64,000 bases of DNA from contig JACCLO010000005.1 in assembly GCA_029448655.1 (NCBI GenBank), forward strand, positions 3,100,001-3,164,000, read 5' to 3'. The position numbers and the translations under genes were made by a program. This document shows positions 10,706-21,947 of the stretch, in pieces (position 1 is the stretch's first letter; every line of letters starts with the position of its first letter). The notes under the pieces are model-generated. The model saw only the letters and a list, made by a program, of their open reading frames with translations. It was not told the DNA's origin and searched no databases. The stretch is from Wolfiporia cocos. Taxonomy: Eukaryota; Basidiomycota; Agaricomycetes; Polyporales; Phaeolaceae.

Positions 10706-12768
10706 CTATTTCCCGATGCAAAAGTCACGGAATACAGCATCCAACACGTCCTCAACGTCAATGAGCCCAGATATCTTGCCCACCGCCTGTGCAGCATATC
10801 GCAATTCTTCCGCTGCGAGCACGACATCCTCCGGTGCTGGAACATGAACAGAAGTGAAGACAAAAAGTTGAATAATTGATATTGCAGCTTACGGTACTCC
10901 AGGGATGCTTCCAAGAAGCGTAATGCATTTTCGAGGTGCACCCGGTGCCGTGCATGTGTGATGAGTGGTTCGTCACCGGAGCCGCGTCCCTGCAAGATGT
11001 CGTACCTGTGTAACGGGCATGAGTTGATACAAAGAGAGAGGATCTGTGAGCCGTACCGCTCACGGAGCGCTTGCGCAAAACTTTCGACGAAGGCCTGCGT
11101 ACCGACACTAGTGGTCAGGCTTACCACCCAGGCTCGTGTTGCACCGACCGCTGCCCGGATAGCTTCGACTGTACCAGGGCTGACATCAAGCATGTCGACT
11201 TTGTTGAGCAATAGATATGTGTTTCCGTTCACAAGTGTAGTAATGGCTGCTGGCACAGTCATCGGCAAATTATGTTGCTCGGCCGCTGTCTTCATGATCT
11301 CAGGGAGAGATAGAACGCAGAGGGAAACATCTGCTGCCTTGACTCTGCCTCTTCGTCAGTCAGAATTAACAGCCGGAGTGCGTTTACCCACAGCTGGCCT
11401 GCGCGCTCGACACCGATCCGCTCGACCACATCGTCGCTCTTCCGGATTCCTGCGGTGTCTGAAACCAGCACAGGCAGTCCGCCAATATCAAGTGACAGCT
11501 CCAGGATGTCCCGCGTTGTCCCTGGGACCGGAGTAACAATAGCCGCTTCCCGCTGGGCTTCACATTTCATCAGCGCTACAGTAGTGGGGTATCGATTGGG
11601 ACCACACACCCAGGAAGTTCAGCAAGCTGCTCTTGCCCGCGTTCGGGGGTCCGAATATCGCTAGGCGAATCCCCGAGCGCATAATCTCGCCTTTGCGGTT
11701 ATCCGATAGATGACCTCGTATAGTTTGGATCAAGTTCGTGATGCGCTCCCTGGCTGCAAGAAATCAGTACATTTTCCCGCGAAGAGCCAAGGGTCACTGA
11801 CCTTGGTCATACACTCCTTCCTCGATATCTTCGCCTTCACCGAAGTCTATGAGGGCTTCAACTAATGCCAGACATTGAATTATGTCTGTTCTGAGCTGTT
11901 CGAAGCGGTTTCTGGATACGCCCTATCGTTCGCAATTCAATGGCTGTCCCTCATGGCTAAAGGTTCGATCGATCTCACCCACCCCGGCCGCTAACAGCGC
12001 AGCCCTCCGCTGGCTCTCGGTTTCTGCGTCGATGAGATCCTTGAGTCCCTCAACCTGGGTCAGATCAAGACGCCCCCCTTCGAATGCACGTCGAGTAAAC
12101 TCTCCTGGCTCTGCCGGGCGACAAAATGGAAATTGGGACAGCGCAGACAAAACAGACGATATAATGGCTCTGCCTGAATGAATGTGCAGCTCCAAGACGT
12201 CCTCTGTCGTGAAGGATCTGGGCGCTGACAAAAGTCGTTTTCAGCATCCTACGTTGTGTAACTTACTGTAATTCGTACATTTGAAATACACGGCGAGCCC
12301 GTCGTCCAGGAGGTCTCCGGAGATTGGGTGGACGAGCCTGCATCTATACATTCTCCATGGTTCCGGGTCAACTTCGCGCGCTTTGCCCTTGCCCGCCTCG
12401 ACCATCCCCTGCCAAACATGCAGCGCGTCTGGCCCGGATATCCTGATCACGGCTACGCCGGCTTTTCCTGGTGCTGTAGAAAGCGCATATATGGTCCTCC
12501 GTTGTGCATCCGAGAGCGGGAGCGGTTCAAGGTCTCCCGGGCCCTTGCAAGGTGAAGCGAATGATCTTGCAAGGCTTAGTATATGGACGCGACTCTGTGC
12601 GCAGCATGCCCCGGCGGGAAGGCGGAAAGCAGAATTCGCGAGCTGATGCAGAGCCGCGGGCTTCGGCCCTGATCGTCGGGGGCGCGTGAGTGGCGAAAGC
12701 CGCCAAGTCCGAAGATGATCAAGATCAAGCAGGTGCTTCGAGGAGCTTTGCCTGCATTGCAGCATCAT
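10706..12768 (-). CDS. MSS1: Mitochondrial tRNA modification GTPase MSS1 (MnmE/TrmE family)
   Basis: With MTO1 this GTPase makes the 5-carboxymethylaminomethyl group on wobble uridine 34 of mitochondrial tRNAs. The N-terminus has an Arg/Ser-rich presequence consistent with mitochondrial import, then the TrmE N domain ([54 protein letters not shown]). The G domain carries G1 [10 protein letters not shown]2 GTTRD, G3 DTAG and G4 NKVD. The protein ends FCIGK-stop, the C-terminal CIGK motif whose Cys is diagnostic of MnmE. At least six exons are needed; the first runs from 12768 and splices as ...YFK to [10 protein letters not shown]. Two adjacent ATGs (12768, 12765) are possible starts. It is divergent from calcineurin B, 235 bp away. 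Confidence 0.95.
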
Positions 12769-13003
12769 CCGAGAGTGCCCTCGATGTTGCGCGCGATGTC
12801 GAACTCGCGGAACAAGGCGCCGGGGGCGCTCGCATCAGAGTAAGCGCTCCGTTCCCACGGCATCTCTACCGCTCACTGCAACAGCGGCAAGCGTAATATA
12901 CAGCCTTGACCTTGACCGGAGCTACACCCGTCGCCCTTATCTGCTGTCCTCTCTTCTACTGGATCCCACCTCTCTTGTGTAACTTTGCGTCTCTGTTGCA
13001 GCC

Positions 13004-13924
13004 ATGGGACAATCACGTTCGCTGTTTCCTCTGAGCTGCACCGTGTCGAGGTATTGACGTTCGGCGCGTCACGCCCTGCAAACAGCTTCCCAGTTCATGG
13101 AGGACATGCAGAAGCGGTCCAACTGTGCGTTCACCCGCTACTAGCGCTCTTGTGTGTGTTGAACCGAGCGTGTCCCTTCGTGCAGTCAATGCGGGCGAGC
13201 TGGAACGGCTGAAGAAGCGCTTCATGAAGCTGGATAGGTACGCGTCTTCTTATTGTGTCTGCCATACGCGCTGGGGCCCCATGATTCTGATTCCCCTGAT
13301 GTGTGCCCGTATAGTGATGGGTCTGGGTCGATAGACCGCGAAGAGTTCCTGCAAATACCACAGATCGCAAACAATCCGCTGGCGTCGCGGCTGATTGCCA
13401 TCTTCGATGAAGAGTCAGTGTTTTGTGACAGACGTGCGAACTTGTTGCGTGCTGACGTGTCTTGCTGTCATTTACAGCGGTGGAGGAACCGTCGACTTCC
13501 AGGAGTTTGTGGGCGGACTGAGCGCGTTCAGCAGCCGAGGAGGACGGGAAGAGAAGCTGAGATGTGAGTGCTTGCTTACCTTGAACGAGCCTTTGACCGC
13601 ATGAGTCACGCACGCGACGTCTATCAGTTGCGTTCAAGGTCTATGATATGGATCGAGACGGCTACATTTCCAATGGGGAGCTGTTCCTCGTGCTCAAGAT
13701 GATGGTAGGTAACAATCTGAAAGATGGGCAGCTGCAGCAGATCGTCGACAAGACCATCATGGAGGCGGATAAGGACGGCGACGGCAAGCTGAGCTTTGAG
13801 GAGTTTGTGCAGATGGTTTCGAATACGGTATGCACTTTAATCCTTCCTCAGCGCTGAGTGTGTGAGCTGATACGCTATACCGCAGGACATTGTCAAACAA
13901 ATGACACTAGAAGACCTCTTCTAG
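13004..13924 (+). CDS. CNB1: Calcineurin B regulatory subunit
   Basis: Ca2+-binding regulatory subunit of the phosphatase calcineurin. Seven exons give exactly 175 residues, the family length: 13004-13016, 13086-13124, 13186-13237, 13315-13413, 13478-13563, 13628-13827, 13886-13924; all phases agree. Four EF-hands are visible, with loops starting [39 protein letters not shown] and [13 protein letters not shown]. The start MGQS fits the N-myristoylation consensus (Gly2), and the C-terminus [12 protein letters not shown] is the conserved end. Exon 1 is only 13 nt long with a less usual donor (GTTCGC), so the first intron is the least certain, although the phase and MGQS start support it. The gene is divergent from MSS1. 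Confidence 0.95.
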
Positions 13925-14332
13925 TTTCTTCCGTTCTTTACTCGCCGCTGTCACGAACAATACCCTATCGCCCCACATACCACATACGCACGCAACGAAC
14001 CGCCAAGGACCGTTGCTTGCCTGGTCATAATGCCTACGCCGCCAACGCTACTCGTCAATGCATGTCCGAAACGCTGTGATGCCCTGGTCGCCTCGTCCAC
14101 TGTATACTCGTCTGTACATCCCTTAGCTTATTGATTTCTCAACGGGACTATTTGGTACATGTGATACACATGATGGTCAGGGTCTGACTCCGCGTCATTT
14201 GCGCGATGACAGCCTAGAGGATGTGCACCGTTTGTAAGGATGCAGATGGTTTCAACCAGGGCGGTCAAGTTATCCGTATCGGATACACCGGAACGCCTCC
14301 AGGATCTATTGGGATAATGCGCACGAAACAGA

Positions 14333-15176
14333 TTACATGATGGAAAGCTCGCCGAACTTCTCCTTGTAGCCTGTGCAGAATAGGTGCTGAGAACGACACT
14401 AACTTCCAATTACAATGAATGGCGTACCTGGCACGGTCCACTTGCCCTTCTTGATCATCGTCTCGACAGCCTCCACAATGCGCGGGTGCGCCTGGCCAAC
14501 CTCCTCGGCCTGCGCACAAGGATCGAGGAGTCAGTACAGTGAAGGTACGGTTGAAATTAAAACGCACGGTGAGGTCCTCGAAGGGACGAGCCTCCTCAAT
14601 GTTTGCGAGTGTCGCCTGGAGATCCTTGAGTTCAATGTCGATTTTCTCAGTGGTCTCCTTCGCCTTCGCGACCTGTAAGCCAGCAAGTCCGCCAGGCAGT
14701 CACAATCCGCCCATGTCGCAGAGAGCAAACTTATGAGGTCCGAGTCTACAAGGGCGCCGCAAAGACGTACCGCCTTCGCCTCAAACGTCTCGATCGCCTG
14801 AATCTGCGTGTTCACGTCGTATGTGACGGGCTTGAAGTCACGGAGGATCTTCTCCGCATCATCAACGATCGCCTTGTTCTTGAGGACCGAGCGGTAGTAC
14901 GTGAGGTCCACCGTCGTCGACTGCGAGGCGTACTGCGCGTGGATGCGCTGAGCGTCCGCGTGCCGCTTGCGGAAGGCCTGGAGGGCCGCGATCGTCTCTG
15001 TTCCGCAACCCGTTGAGCATCTACCCAACGCCACCTACGTCTGCGTTCGTACTGACCCTTGGAGAGACCTAACGAGGAGTAGACACGGACGAAGTCCTGC
15101 GTGACATGTCAAGGCCGTTCCGTGCTGCGTTCGCGTCGACACTCACCACCGCCGCGACGGCTGCTTTTGAGGCCAT
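14333..15176 (-). CDS. ATP7: Mitochondrial F1Fo ATP synthase subunit d
   Basis: A peripheral-stalk subunit of mitochondrial ATP synthase. The start MASKAAVAAV is followed after a phase-0 intron by DFVRVYSSLGLSK, then ETIAALQAFRKRHADAQRIHA, a long helical region (LKNKAIVDDAEKILRDF, FEAKA/VAKAKETTEKIDIEL) and the end GYKEKFGELSIM-stop. Five or more introns are present, one splitting the coiled region near 14700. The overall length, about 170 residues, fits the Atp7 family. There is no long cleavable presequence, as is usual for this subunit. It is divergent from hexokinase across 1.15 kb. Confidence 0.93.
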
Positions 15177-16324
15177 GGCGAGCTTCGCGCCATCGTCGCT
15201 ATGAGCCGCAGAGCGTGCATGAAACGTGGATGATACTCACAGAAAAATGGAGATGTCGTGGAGGTCGTCGCGAAGAGTTCGAGTCTTTACCGCTTTACCG
15301 GAGGATGCCGGGAACGGCCGATCAGCCGCGCAGCCAATCGTGGCACGCTCTCAGGCGGGCCCGCGCGTGGCGCGCTTTGATCGCGTACATGCATCATGTC
15401 CAGCAGGCCGTGTCTCCATTCGTGCTAGCTCTCAATATTTGTAGCTCTCACAAGCCTAGTCTAGTGGTGCATTCTCGCTATAGGATGTAAGTATATACAG
15501 GAAGGTGGACATGTCTTTTTTTGCAAGCTTTGCCGTCGGTAGTATCAGGTACGAGCACTTTCGGTGCTGACAGCAGCCCCGTATCACAAACACAAGCTGA
15601 TCTGCGACTGATCATGAAGCATGAAGTCTTGCGCACGATAACCACGCCATGGTTCGTGGATCTTATGCGTCTTACGACGTTGTGTGTGTGTCCACATGCG
15701 ATTGGTCTCACGGATGTCCCCGTTGTGACGGTAAGGACCAGTTCTTCCCGTGCCACTCGCGCGGATTGCAGTTCGCGAAGTCAAATGCGATATGCAAGGG
15801 ATACGGGGCGCAGATCGCGGAGACACTCCGGAGAAACGCTCTGGTTACAGGAATTGCCGATCGCAGAGAGACCACTCGTCGCTCGTGTGCCCGAAACGCG
15901 ATATACGCTTCCCGTGCCTATTAGGTGATGAGTACGGCGTATGGATGACGAGGTGACGCTCACACGAGAGGAGCTGGACAGCGCCGACGAAAAGTTCGGA
16001 AGTGCGGCCTGGATTGACGGATCTCCACCTGACGGCCCCTTAGTCGACATAGCCCCAGCGGCGGCCAGCTGGAGAGGACGAGAGCATCTAGTTGCGTGCG
16101 GACATGTACCCGCCAGACTCTAGAATAGCCCGAAAGTCGAGGGGTCGCCCGCCGATGGTGGAAAGCAGCGGAGAGAGACCGACGCGGACAGGCGCGTACC
16201 ACTCGGATCCCTTGCCGGACGTCACGTGTGGGACTAGTTATGTCATATTAAGACTGACACTTCACTTCGTCTCGGCACACAACTCAAACACCTCATCCCC
16301 ATCGCACCACCCTCTCTTGCACTC
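15177..16324. other. Divergent intergenic region between ATP7 and hexokinase
   Basis: This spacer of 1.15 kb must contain both promoters. A short acidic frame at 15941-16123 (+), starting MDDEVTLTREELDSADEKFG, has protein-like composition, but no upstream or downstream exon could be attached to it and the opposite strand is also open. I do not call a gene. Confidence 0.45.
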
Positions 16325-18843
16325 ATGGGTTCACTCTTGGGCTCACTTATTACGAAGACAGCTGCGTTGTCTGGTACCTCGGTCGAGACTGAGCACAAAA
16401 TCTTCGATGACATCGAGCAGCAGTTTCAGCTTGACCACGACGCACTCGTCAGGATCACAGAGCAGTTCCTAAACGATTTTCGCGCGGGGTTGAGCGAGTA
16501 CAATCACCCTATGGCAATGATGTATGTTCGACACGTTGCGCAATGGTAGGCTACTGACGCACGTCCCATAGTCCTACATTTGTTACGGGTGTCCCGAATG
16601 GAACGGAGACAGGGTGAGTATCGCGACCGGTTATCTGGCGACTGCACGCGACCACCGCGTATCCGCTTGTCTCACTGTATTCTGCTATGAACTCTGTGGG
16701 GGTGCGCTGGCAGCGTCATAAAGTCGACGCGCTCCGGTCTACTGCCGTTGGGATCGGCGCTCCTTGATATGGGAACACTGTCACCTCCGAGTTGATGCGC
16801 GGCCGCGTCTTGCGGGGCAGGGGTAGCATTTGCATATGCTCTGCGATCTGCTGGTGCTCCGAATTGCGCAGTGGAGTAATTGCGCAGCCGGTAAACCTAC
16901 GCTCGCCCTTCTATCTCTTCGCGTATTCCTATCGCGTGCATCACGTCGCGAGCAACGGCTACGTGCCGCGGCTCGGGCGCATGCGCTTTAATGCCCCGCG
17001 CATCCAATCTCCTTCACTGCCTTCTTGTTTCACTTCCCCTTTTGCAACGCTGATATTTCCTCCCTAGCACCTTCCTCGCACTTGACCTCGGCGGTACTAA
17101 CCTGTAAGTCACATCTGTGCTTGACCACTGATCATGGTTCTGAATATGAGTGCTTGTGCAGACGAGTGTGCGAGGTGACGCTGCTCGGCAATCACGAATT
17201 CACAATTCGCCAAGAGAAGTACAGGGTGTCTGAACAACTGAAGACAGGCGAGGCATCTGTCCTGTTTGGTCAGTCTCATCTTTTTTTGTAAAGATCAGTA
17301 TAATTGACGCCTTTGTCATGCCGCTGAAGATTACTTGGCTGACTCAGTGGACGCATTCCTGACTGAGCATTCCAATGCGCTTGCGACGCCAGTATCGCCT
17401 TCGGAGCCAGAAAATCCCTTTGACGCGGCGGGGCCTTCTGCGGTTCCACTTGGGTTAACATTCAGTTTCCCCGTCGAGCAGACGGCATTGAACGAGGGGA
17501 AGATCCTGACATGGACGAAAGGCTTCTCTGCGACAAACGCCATTGGGCATGATGTCGTGAAGCTATTGCAAGACGCCTTTGATCGCAAGCATCTGCACGT
17601 CCGGTGCGTCGCTTTGGTCAACGACGTCAGTGTTTTTCATGTTCTTCCTGACGACATCGAAGGCGCTAATTTGAAATTGTGCAGACTGTGGGCACCCTTC
17701 TGTCCCGCGCCTACCAAGCTGGCTCGTGTATACTAGGTTAGCTTGTTCTATTGGCAGCTAGATGATCACGCATACTGATGGAAGATAATAGGCTCAATCT
17801 TCGGCACAGGAACCAATGGTGCCTATCTCGAGCAGGTCAAGAACATCAAGAAGATGGGCAATCATCCAGCGCGCGAACAGGGCGGCATGATGGTCGTGAA
17901 CACAGAATGGGGAGCGTTCAACAACAGTGTACGCCGCGCGATCGATCACACCAGGTTCGTATGTCTTGACATGAGCATGCCCGTAGCGCACCGCTTTGCC
18001 CACAACACCGTACGATAACAAGCTCGACCGAGAATCGATCAACCCGCGCAAACAGGCGTTTGAGAAGTTCATCTCAGGAATGTACCTCGGCGAGATCACG
18101 CGCAACATACTCCTTTCCTTCATCGACGCTGCGCCCAAGCCGCTTCTCTTCAACGGCAAGTCCAGCCCGTCGCTCAACGCGCACTACGGGCTCGACACCG
18201 CCATCATGAGCGAGGTTGAGGCTGCGTGGGAGGAGGGGCGCGTTAAGGAGTCGGCCGCGCTCCAGAAGGTGAACGGTGCGGGACCGAAGTGGCTGTCCCC
18301 GCACTTCACAGATGTCAACTCGCTCGGCTCTGCGGACATCAAGCGCCTCGAGCGTATCCGCCAGATCATCCTCGAGAGGTTCAAGCTTGATCCGGAGGAC
18401 GTGTCTCTCCGGGATGCAGCGATCGTGCGGTGGACGGCGTTCATCGTCGCGAACCGCGCGGCGAGGCTGAGCGCGACTGCGCTCGCGGCCGTGCTTGTGC
18501 AGACTGGGCATGCGAGGCTCGGCGGCGGCACGCCTGAGCCTAAGGAGAACATCATTGTTGGTGTCGACGGAAGGTACGCCCGAGTTTTAATCTGTGTCAG
18601 CTCTCGAGCTGATGGCGATACTTCCAGCTTGATTCAACACTATCCAAACTTCCAGGCGCGGCTACGCGCTTCCCTGCGTTCCCTGGTGGGGGAGCCAGTA
18701 GAGAAACGCGTCGAGATTGACTTGGCCAAGGATGGTAGTGGTGCTGGTGGTAAGTCCGGTTGTCTCCTCTCTCCTTGTATTGAAGACTCACGCATCTAAT
18801 AGCTGCGCTATGCGCCCTGCAAGCCGTGAAGCAAGGTCTCTAA
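16325..18843 (+). CDS. Hexokinase
   Basis: Phosphorylates glucose and other hexoses with ATP at the first step of glycolysis. Joined exons give about 500 residues with FLALDLGGTNLRVCEVTL (phosphate 1), LGLTFSFPVEQTALNEGKILTWTKGF (sugar-binding region), CVALVND/TVGTLLSRAY, IFGTGTNGAYLE (phosphate 2), NTEWGAF and the end VDGSLIQHYPNF...EIDLAKDGSGAGAALCAL. The catalytic Asp is in VALVND. The ATG at 16325 gives MGSLLGSLITKTAA, a plausible start. Intron 2 (16614-17067) is 454 nt, far longer than the others, yet the joined reading GTETG/TFLALDLGG is unambiguous. One intron ends in AAG just before YLADSV. Similarity is to glucose-type hexokinases; sugar preference cannot be read. Confidence 0.95.
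16614..17067 (+). other. Unusually long (454-nt) hexokinase intron
   Basis: Donor GTGAGT follows ...GTET(G) and acceptor CCCTAG precedes TFLALDLGG. Most introns in this window are 50-80 nt. No exon is needed inside because the flanking exons join exactly at a conserved hexokinase block. Its content shows no coding signal. Confidence 0.85.
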
Positions 18844-19454
18844 TCGCCGCATTAATCTAATTTCTATCCCGACCGCCCGCTCTAACTTCCCGATAAGCTA
18901 GCAGTCTGTGAGAAAACTGCGGTTATAATACGATAAGTGTAGATGTGTGTGGACGCTCCTTATCTCTGTGTCGTTTTCCGCTATTTTCGCGTGTGTTTCC
19001 TTCGGTGTACAACGCTGCGGTGAAGTTTATTAGTAACGTAGTTCGCCGCCATAGACATGTTAATTACATAGTAAATTTGGCAGTAGGTTAGATGTACAGG
19101 TACCGAATAAATGCAGGAATGGAAAAGGCCAGCGTGCAGACATGTAGCAAGTGAGTACTAGTGAATTGTGGCGGACGGTTCTTGCGTCTGATTGTGGCTC
19201 GTGATTGTGGCGCGCGATCGGTGTCTACGATCCGTTCGTGCTTTCCGTAAAGCACTGCTTTAATAGCTCACACAGTACGCATCGACTAAATACATGCGAC
19301 GTCCATTGTAAACTTGTGCCAATAAAGTTCAGAACTGCGCCTTTCCACGATCGACTAACACGACGTCCGTGCATACCGATCTTCTCGCGCTGATACTGAG
19401 GCCGAACGTAGCAGCGACTGTCGAATAACATTGCGGACGAGCGCCCCGACGACC
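18844..19454. other. Intergenic region between hexokinase and AP-3 mu
   Basis: About 610 bp, AT-richer than the coding neighbours, presumably the hexokinase 3' UTR and AP-3 mu promoter. A 13-nt imperfect direct repeat (gattgtggctcgt-type) occurs near 19186-19211. No RNA gene was recognised. Confidence 0.5.
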
Positions 19455-21276
19455 ATGGCCATCGACGGTCTCATTATTTTGGACTCGGCAGGGTATGTTG
19501 CCTATTCCTCGCGGATATTCATATTCACTGAGTAGAGTACCTGGCCGGTCCCAGACGTCCGATCATCCAGTCGGGTTTCCGTTCATCGGCAGCGGCATAC
19601 CCCCTCCTGCACATCGACGCGCTGAACAACGCGCTCGAGAACGCACCGCGTCCTGACGACGTCGATCCCGTCCTTCATGTCTCCAGTCTGAACGTCGACG
19701 CGCCCGCGGCGTGCTGCCACGCGAAGGTGGCGGACATGCGGATACTGTGCCCCATCAGCGGCGACGGTGCGTGCGCAACCCACTGACACGTCCGCCTCAT
19801 GCCGCGCATCTTACATCGCCGCGCAAAGTCGACCCGCTGTACGCGTTTGCGTTCTTGCAGACGTTCGTGGACATCCTGCGCGAGTACTTCGGGCACATCT
19901 CCGCGGAGACGCTGAAGGACAACTTCGATGTCGTGTACCAGGCGCGTCATACGGTTCTCTCAATTACACAGCCATCTGACAGCTGTGGGCCGTCATTTAG
20001 CTGCTTGAGGAGACTCTCGACTCGGGAGGACATCCTTTGACCACTTCACCCAATGCTCTACGAGATATCGTACTTCCTCCGTCGCTCCTGAACAAGGTAC
20101 TCTCGGTTGCGGGAGTTTCTGGCCTCGCAAGTCCGTCTGCGAGCTCGCACCCATTCGCATCACCCATACCATGGCGAAAGGCCGGAGTGCGGTACAATAA
20201 CAACGAGATCTACTTTGACGTGACGGAAACCCTGGAGGCGATTGTGAACAAGTAGGCGGATTCCTCGTCTCCGAAGTACGTGCATCGACGAATGTATCTG
20301 TGCAGAAATGGCACACCTGCCGTCAGCAACGTCTGGGGCAAAGTCGAGTCAAATTGTAAACTATCCGGTATGCTTTCAGAATTCGCACGCACATCAGGCT
20401 CACCGCGCAACGGCCAGGAATACCCGACCTTCTCCTCACATTCTCCAACTCGCAGTCCCTTGTGGATTGCTCCTTCCACCCATGCGTCCGGTACGCCACA
20501 CCATTCATATGCTCCATTCATATTAATTTTGACCATCTGCGCTTTAATGCAGATTGCAGCGCTGGTCACGCGACAAGACGCTCTCCTTCGTCCCTCCCGA
20601 CGGGCGTTTCAAGCTCATGGAGTACCGCTTCGCCCCCGTCTCCGCCTCGTCGCAGAATCAGACAGCCGTCCCGCTCATGCTGCGCAGCGTGATCAACGTC
20701 GAGGAGTACGGCGGTGCGTGCGCGCGCCCACTAGACAGCTATGCGACGACTGACAGCGGTGTCGCGAGGCAGGCTCGTTCGACGTGACGCTGACGTCCCG
20801 GCTGACGACGCGGTCGATGGAGAGTGTGTCGGTCGAGCTCTTCCTCGGTGAGGGCGCCTCCAGTGCGAGCTGTATTGCGTCGCACAACGCGTCGTGGAGC
20901 TTCGACCTCAAGACACTGGTGCGTTCCCCTACGCCCACTTCTATTCGGATGAGCTGATAGACATTATTGGTCGTCATAACCAGAGTCTGCGATGGGAAAT
21001 GAAGAACGTGTCCCCCTCCGCTAGCTACACCCTGCGCGGGACGTTCTCCTCCGCGTGCGTGTGACTCTACGTTCCAGCCGGCTCAGAGCGTTGACTCCAT
21101 GTCTGTTCAGCGCACAAACGCCCCGGCCCAGTCGCGCGTTCCGCGTGCGCTTCGACAGTATGCAGCACACTTTCTCCGCACTCAAGATCGATCAGCTCAA
21201 GATGACCGGCGAGCTGTACAAGCCGTACAAGGGCATGAGGGGGCGGTCGTTGGGCGATATAGAGTGGCGATGGTGA
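19455..21276 (+). CDS. APM3: AP-3 adaptor complex subunit mu
   Basis: Medium subunit of the AP-3 coat, which sorts membrane cargo from Golgi/endosomes to the vacuole. The N-terminal longin-like domain starts MAIDGLIILDSAG/RPIIQSGF and continues PLYAFAFLQTFVDILREYFG and ETLKDNFDVVYQ/LLEETLDSGG. A linker with VLSVAGVSG leads to the mu homology domain: IPWRKAGVRYNNNEIYFDV, FSNSQSLVDCSFHPCVR, KLMEYRF, then FRVRFDSMQHTFSALKIDQL and GELYKPYKGMRGRSLGDIEWRW-stop. The KPYKG block near the end matches AP-3 rather than AP-1/AP-2 mu chains. About eight exons are needed and all the joins listed keep frame. The ATG at 19455 sits in a good context (accATGg). Confidence 0.93.
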
Positions 21277-21670
21277 CCTGTATTGACAATTACTCGCTCC
21301 ACGAGAAGACATTCTCATACAATGGATCTGACTCTGCACTAGGATAAGCGTACCTAAGTTAGTCAGTAGGTATCGTGTCGTTCAAATTGTAGCGGTTCGC
21401 ACCGGCACATCGTCGCTTTTGCGCATGACACTTCAAAGCTTCACATGAGCTCAACACACAGTCTTAAGGCCTAGCCATTTGAGTTGAGGCAAACAGCGGC
21501 TATTCCGTCGAGGGAATGGTTTATTATATGAGCCACCAGATACGGGACATTAACTCAGACACAGTACATAAGTAGGTACAAATCAATATATAGGAAGCCA
21601 AAATACGAGACACAGATCCGGATAAAGATACCGTACAAATCGAGAGATTTCCGAGAAGAGATGATGGTTG
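21277..21670. other. Intergenic, 3' flank of AP-3 mu
   Basis: No gene seen. Minus-strand frames here and across the following minisatellite have Tyr/Pro/Ser-rich repetitive translations that reflect the repeat rather than a recognisable protein. Confidence 0.5.
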
Positions 21671-21790
21671 TAAGGACCGGAAGGCGCGGTACCCGGGTAA
21701 GGACCGGAGGGCGTGGTGCTGTAGTAAACGAAAGGCGCGGTACTGTAAGGAATGGAAGGGATGATAGTAAGGTAAAGGGATGGATTTACG
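21671..21790. repeat. Degenerate minisatellite, mainly 27-bp period
   Basis: Units opening with taaggaccgg or a variant start at about 21671, 21698, 21725, 21746 and 21768. The first three are spaced 27 bp and share the (g/a)aaggcgcggta core; the later ones are shorter and degenerate. Because 27 is a multiple of three, the minus strand stays open and reads as Pro-Tyr-Gly/Ser repeats. It directly precedes the two hairpins. Confidence 0.75.
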
Positions 21791-21796
21791 CCCATC

Positions 21797-21877
21797 TTGC
21801 TCGCAACCTAACACGTTACGCCCCACCACCGCTGTGCACGGACGGTGGAGGGGTGTAACGTGTTAGGCTGCAAGCAA
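21797..21877. repeat. Long imperfect hairpin 1 (34-nt arms)
   Basis: The left arm 21797-21830 and right arm 21844-21877 are inverted copies with 30 of 34 positions matching, separated by a 13-nt loop that contains GTGCAC. The centre includes the perfectly paired run taacacgttac. It is non-coding as far as can be seen. It could be a small-RNA precursor, a transcription stop for the convergent genes, or a folded mobile-element remnant. Confidence 0.88.
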
Positions 21878-21880
21878 AAT

Positions 21881-21947
21881 TTGTTGTCTGGATCGCACCT
21901 TGCACCGCATGTGCACTGTACGGTGCAAGGTGAGATCCAGACAACGA
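21881..21947. repeat. Long imperfect hairpin 2 (27-nt arms)
   Basis: The left arm 21881-21907 and right arm 21921-21947 match at 25 of 27 positions around a 13-nt loop that again contains GTGCAC. It starts 3 nt after hairpin 1 ends. The arms include ctggatc and caccttgcaccg. The arm sequence differs from hairpin 1, so this is not a simple duplication. Confidence 0.88.

Noticed and set aside
15941..16123. Possible small gene MDDEVTLTREEL...
   Set aside because: The frame is short, the opposite strand is also open, and no exons can be joined to it.
21524..21829. Minus-strand frame with Pro/Tyr/Ser repeats
   Set aside because: The repetition is explained by the 27-bp minisatellite; no start, signal or family is evident.
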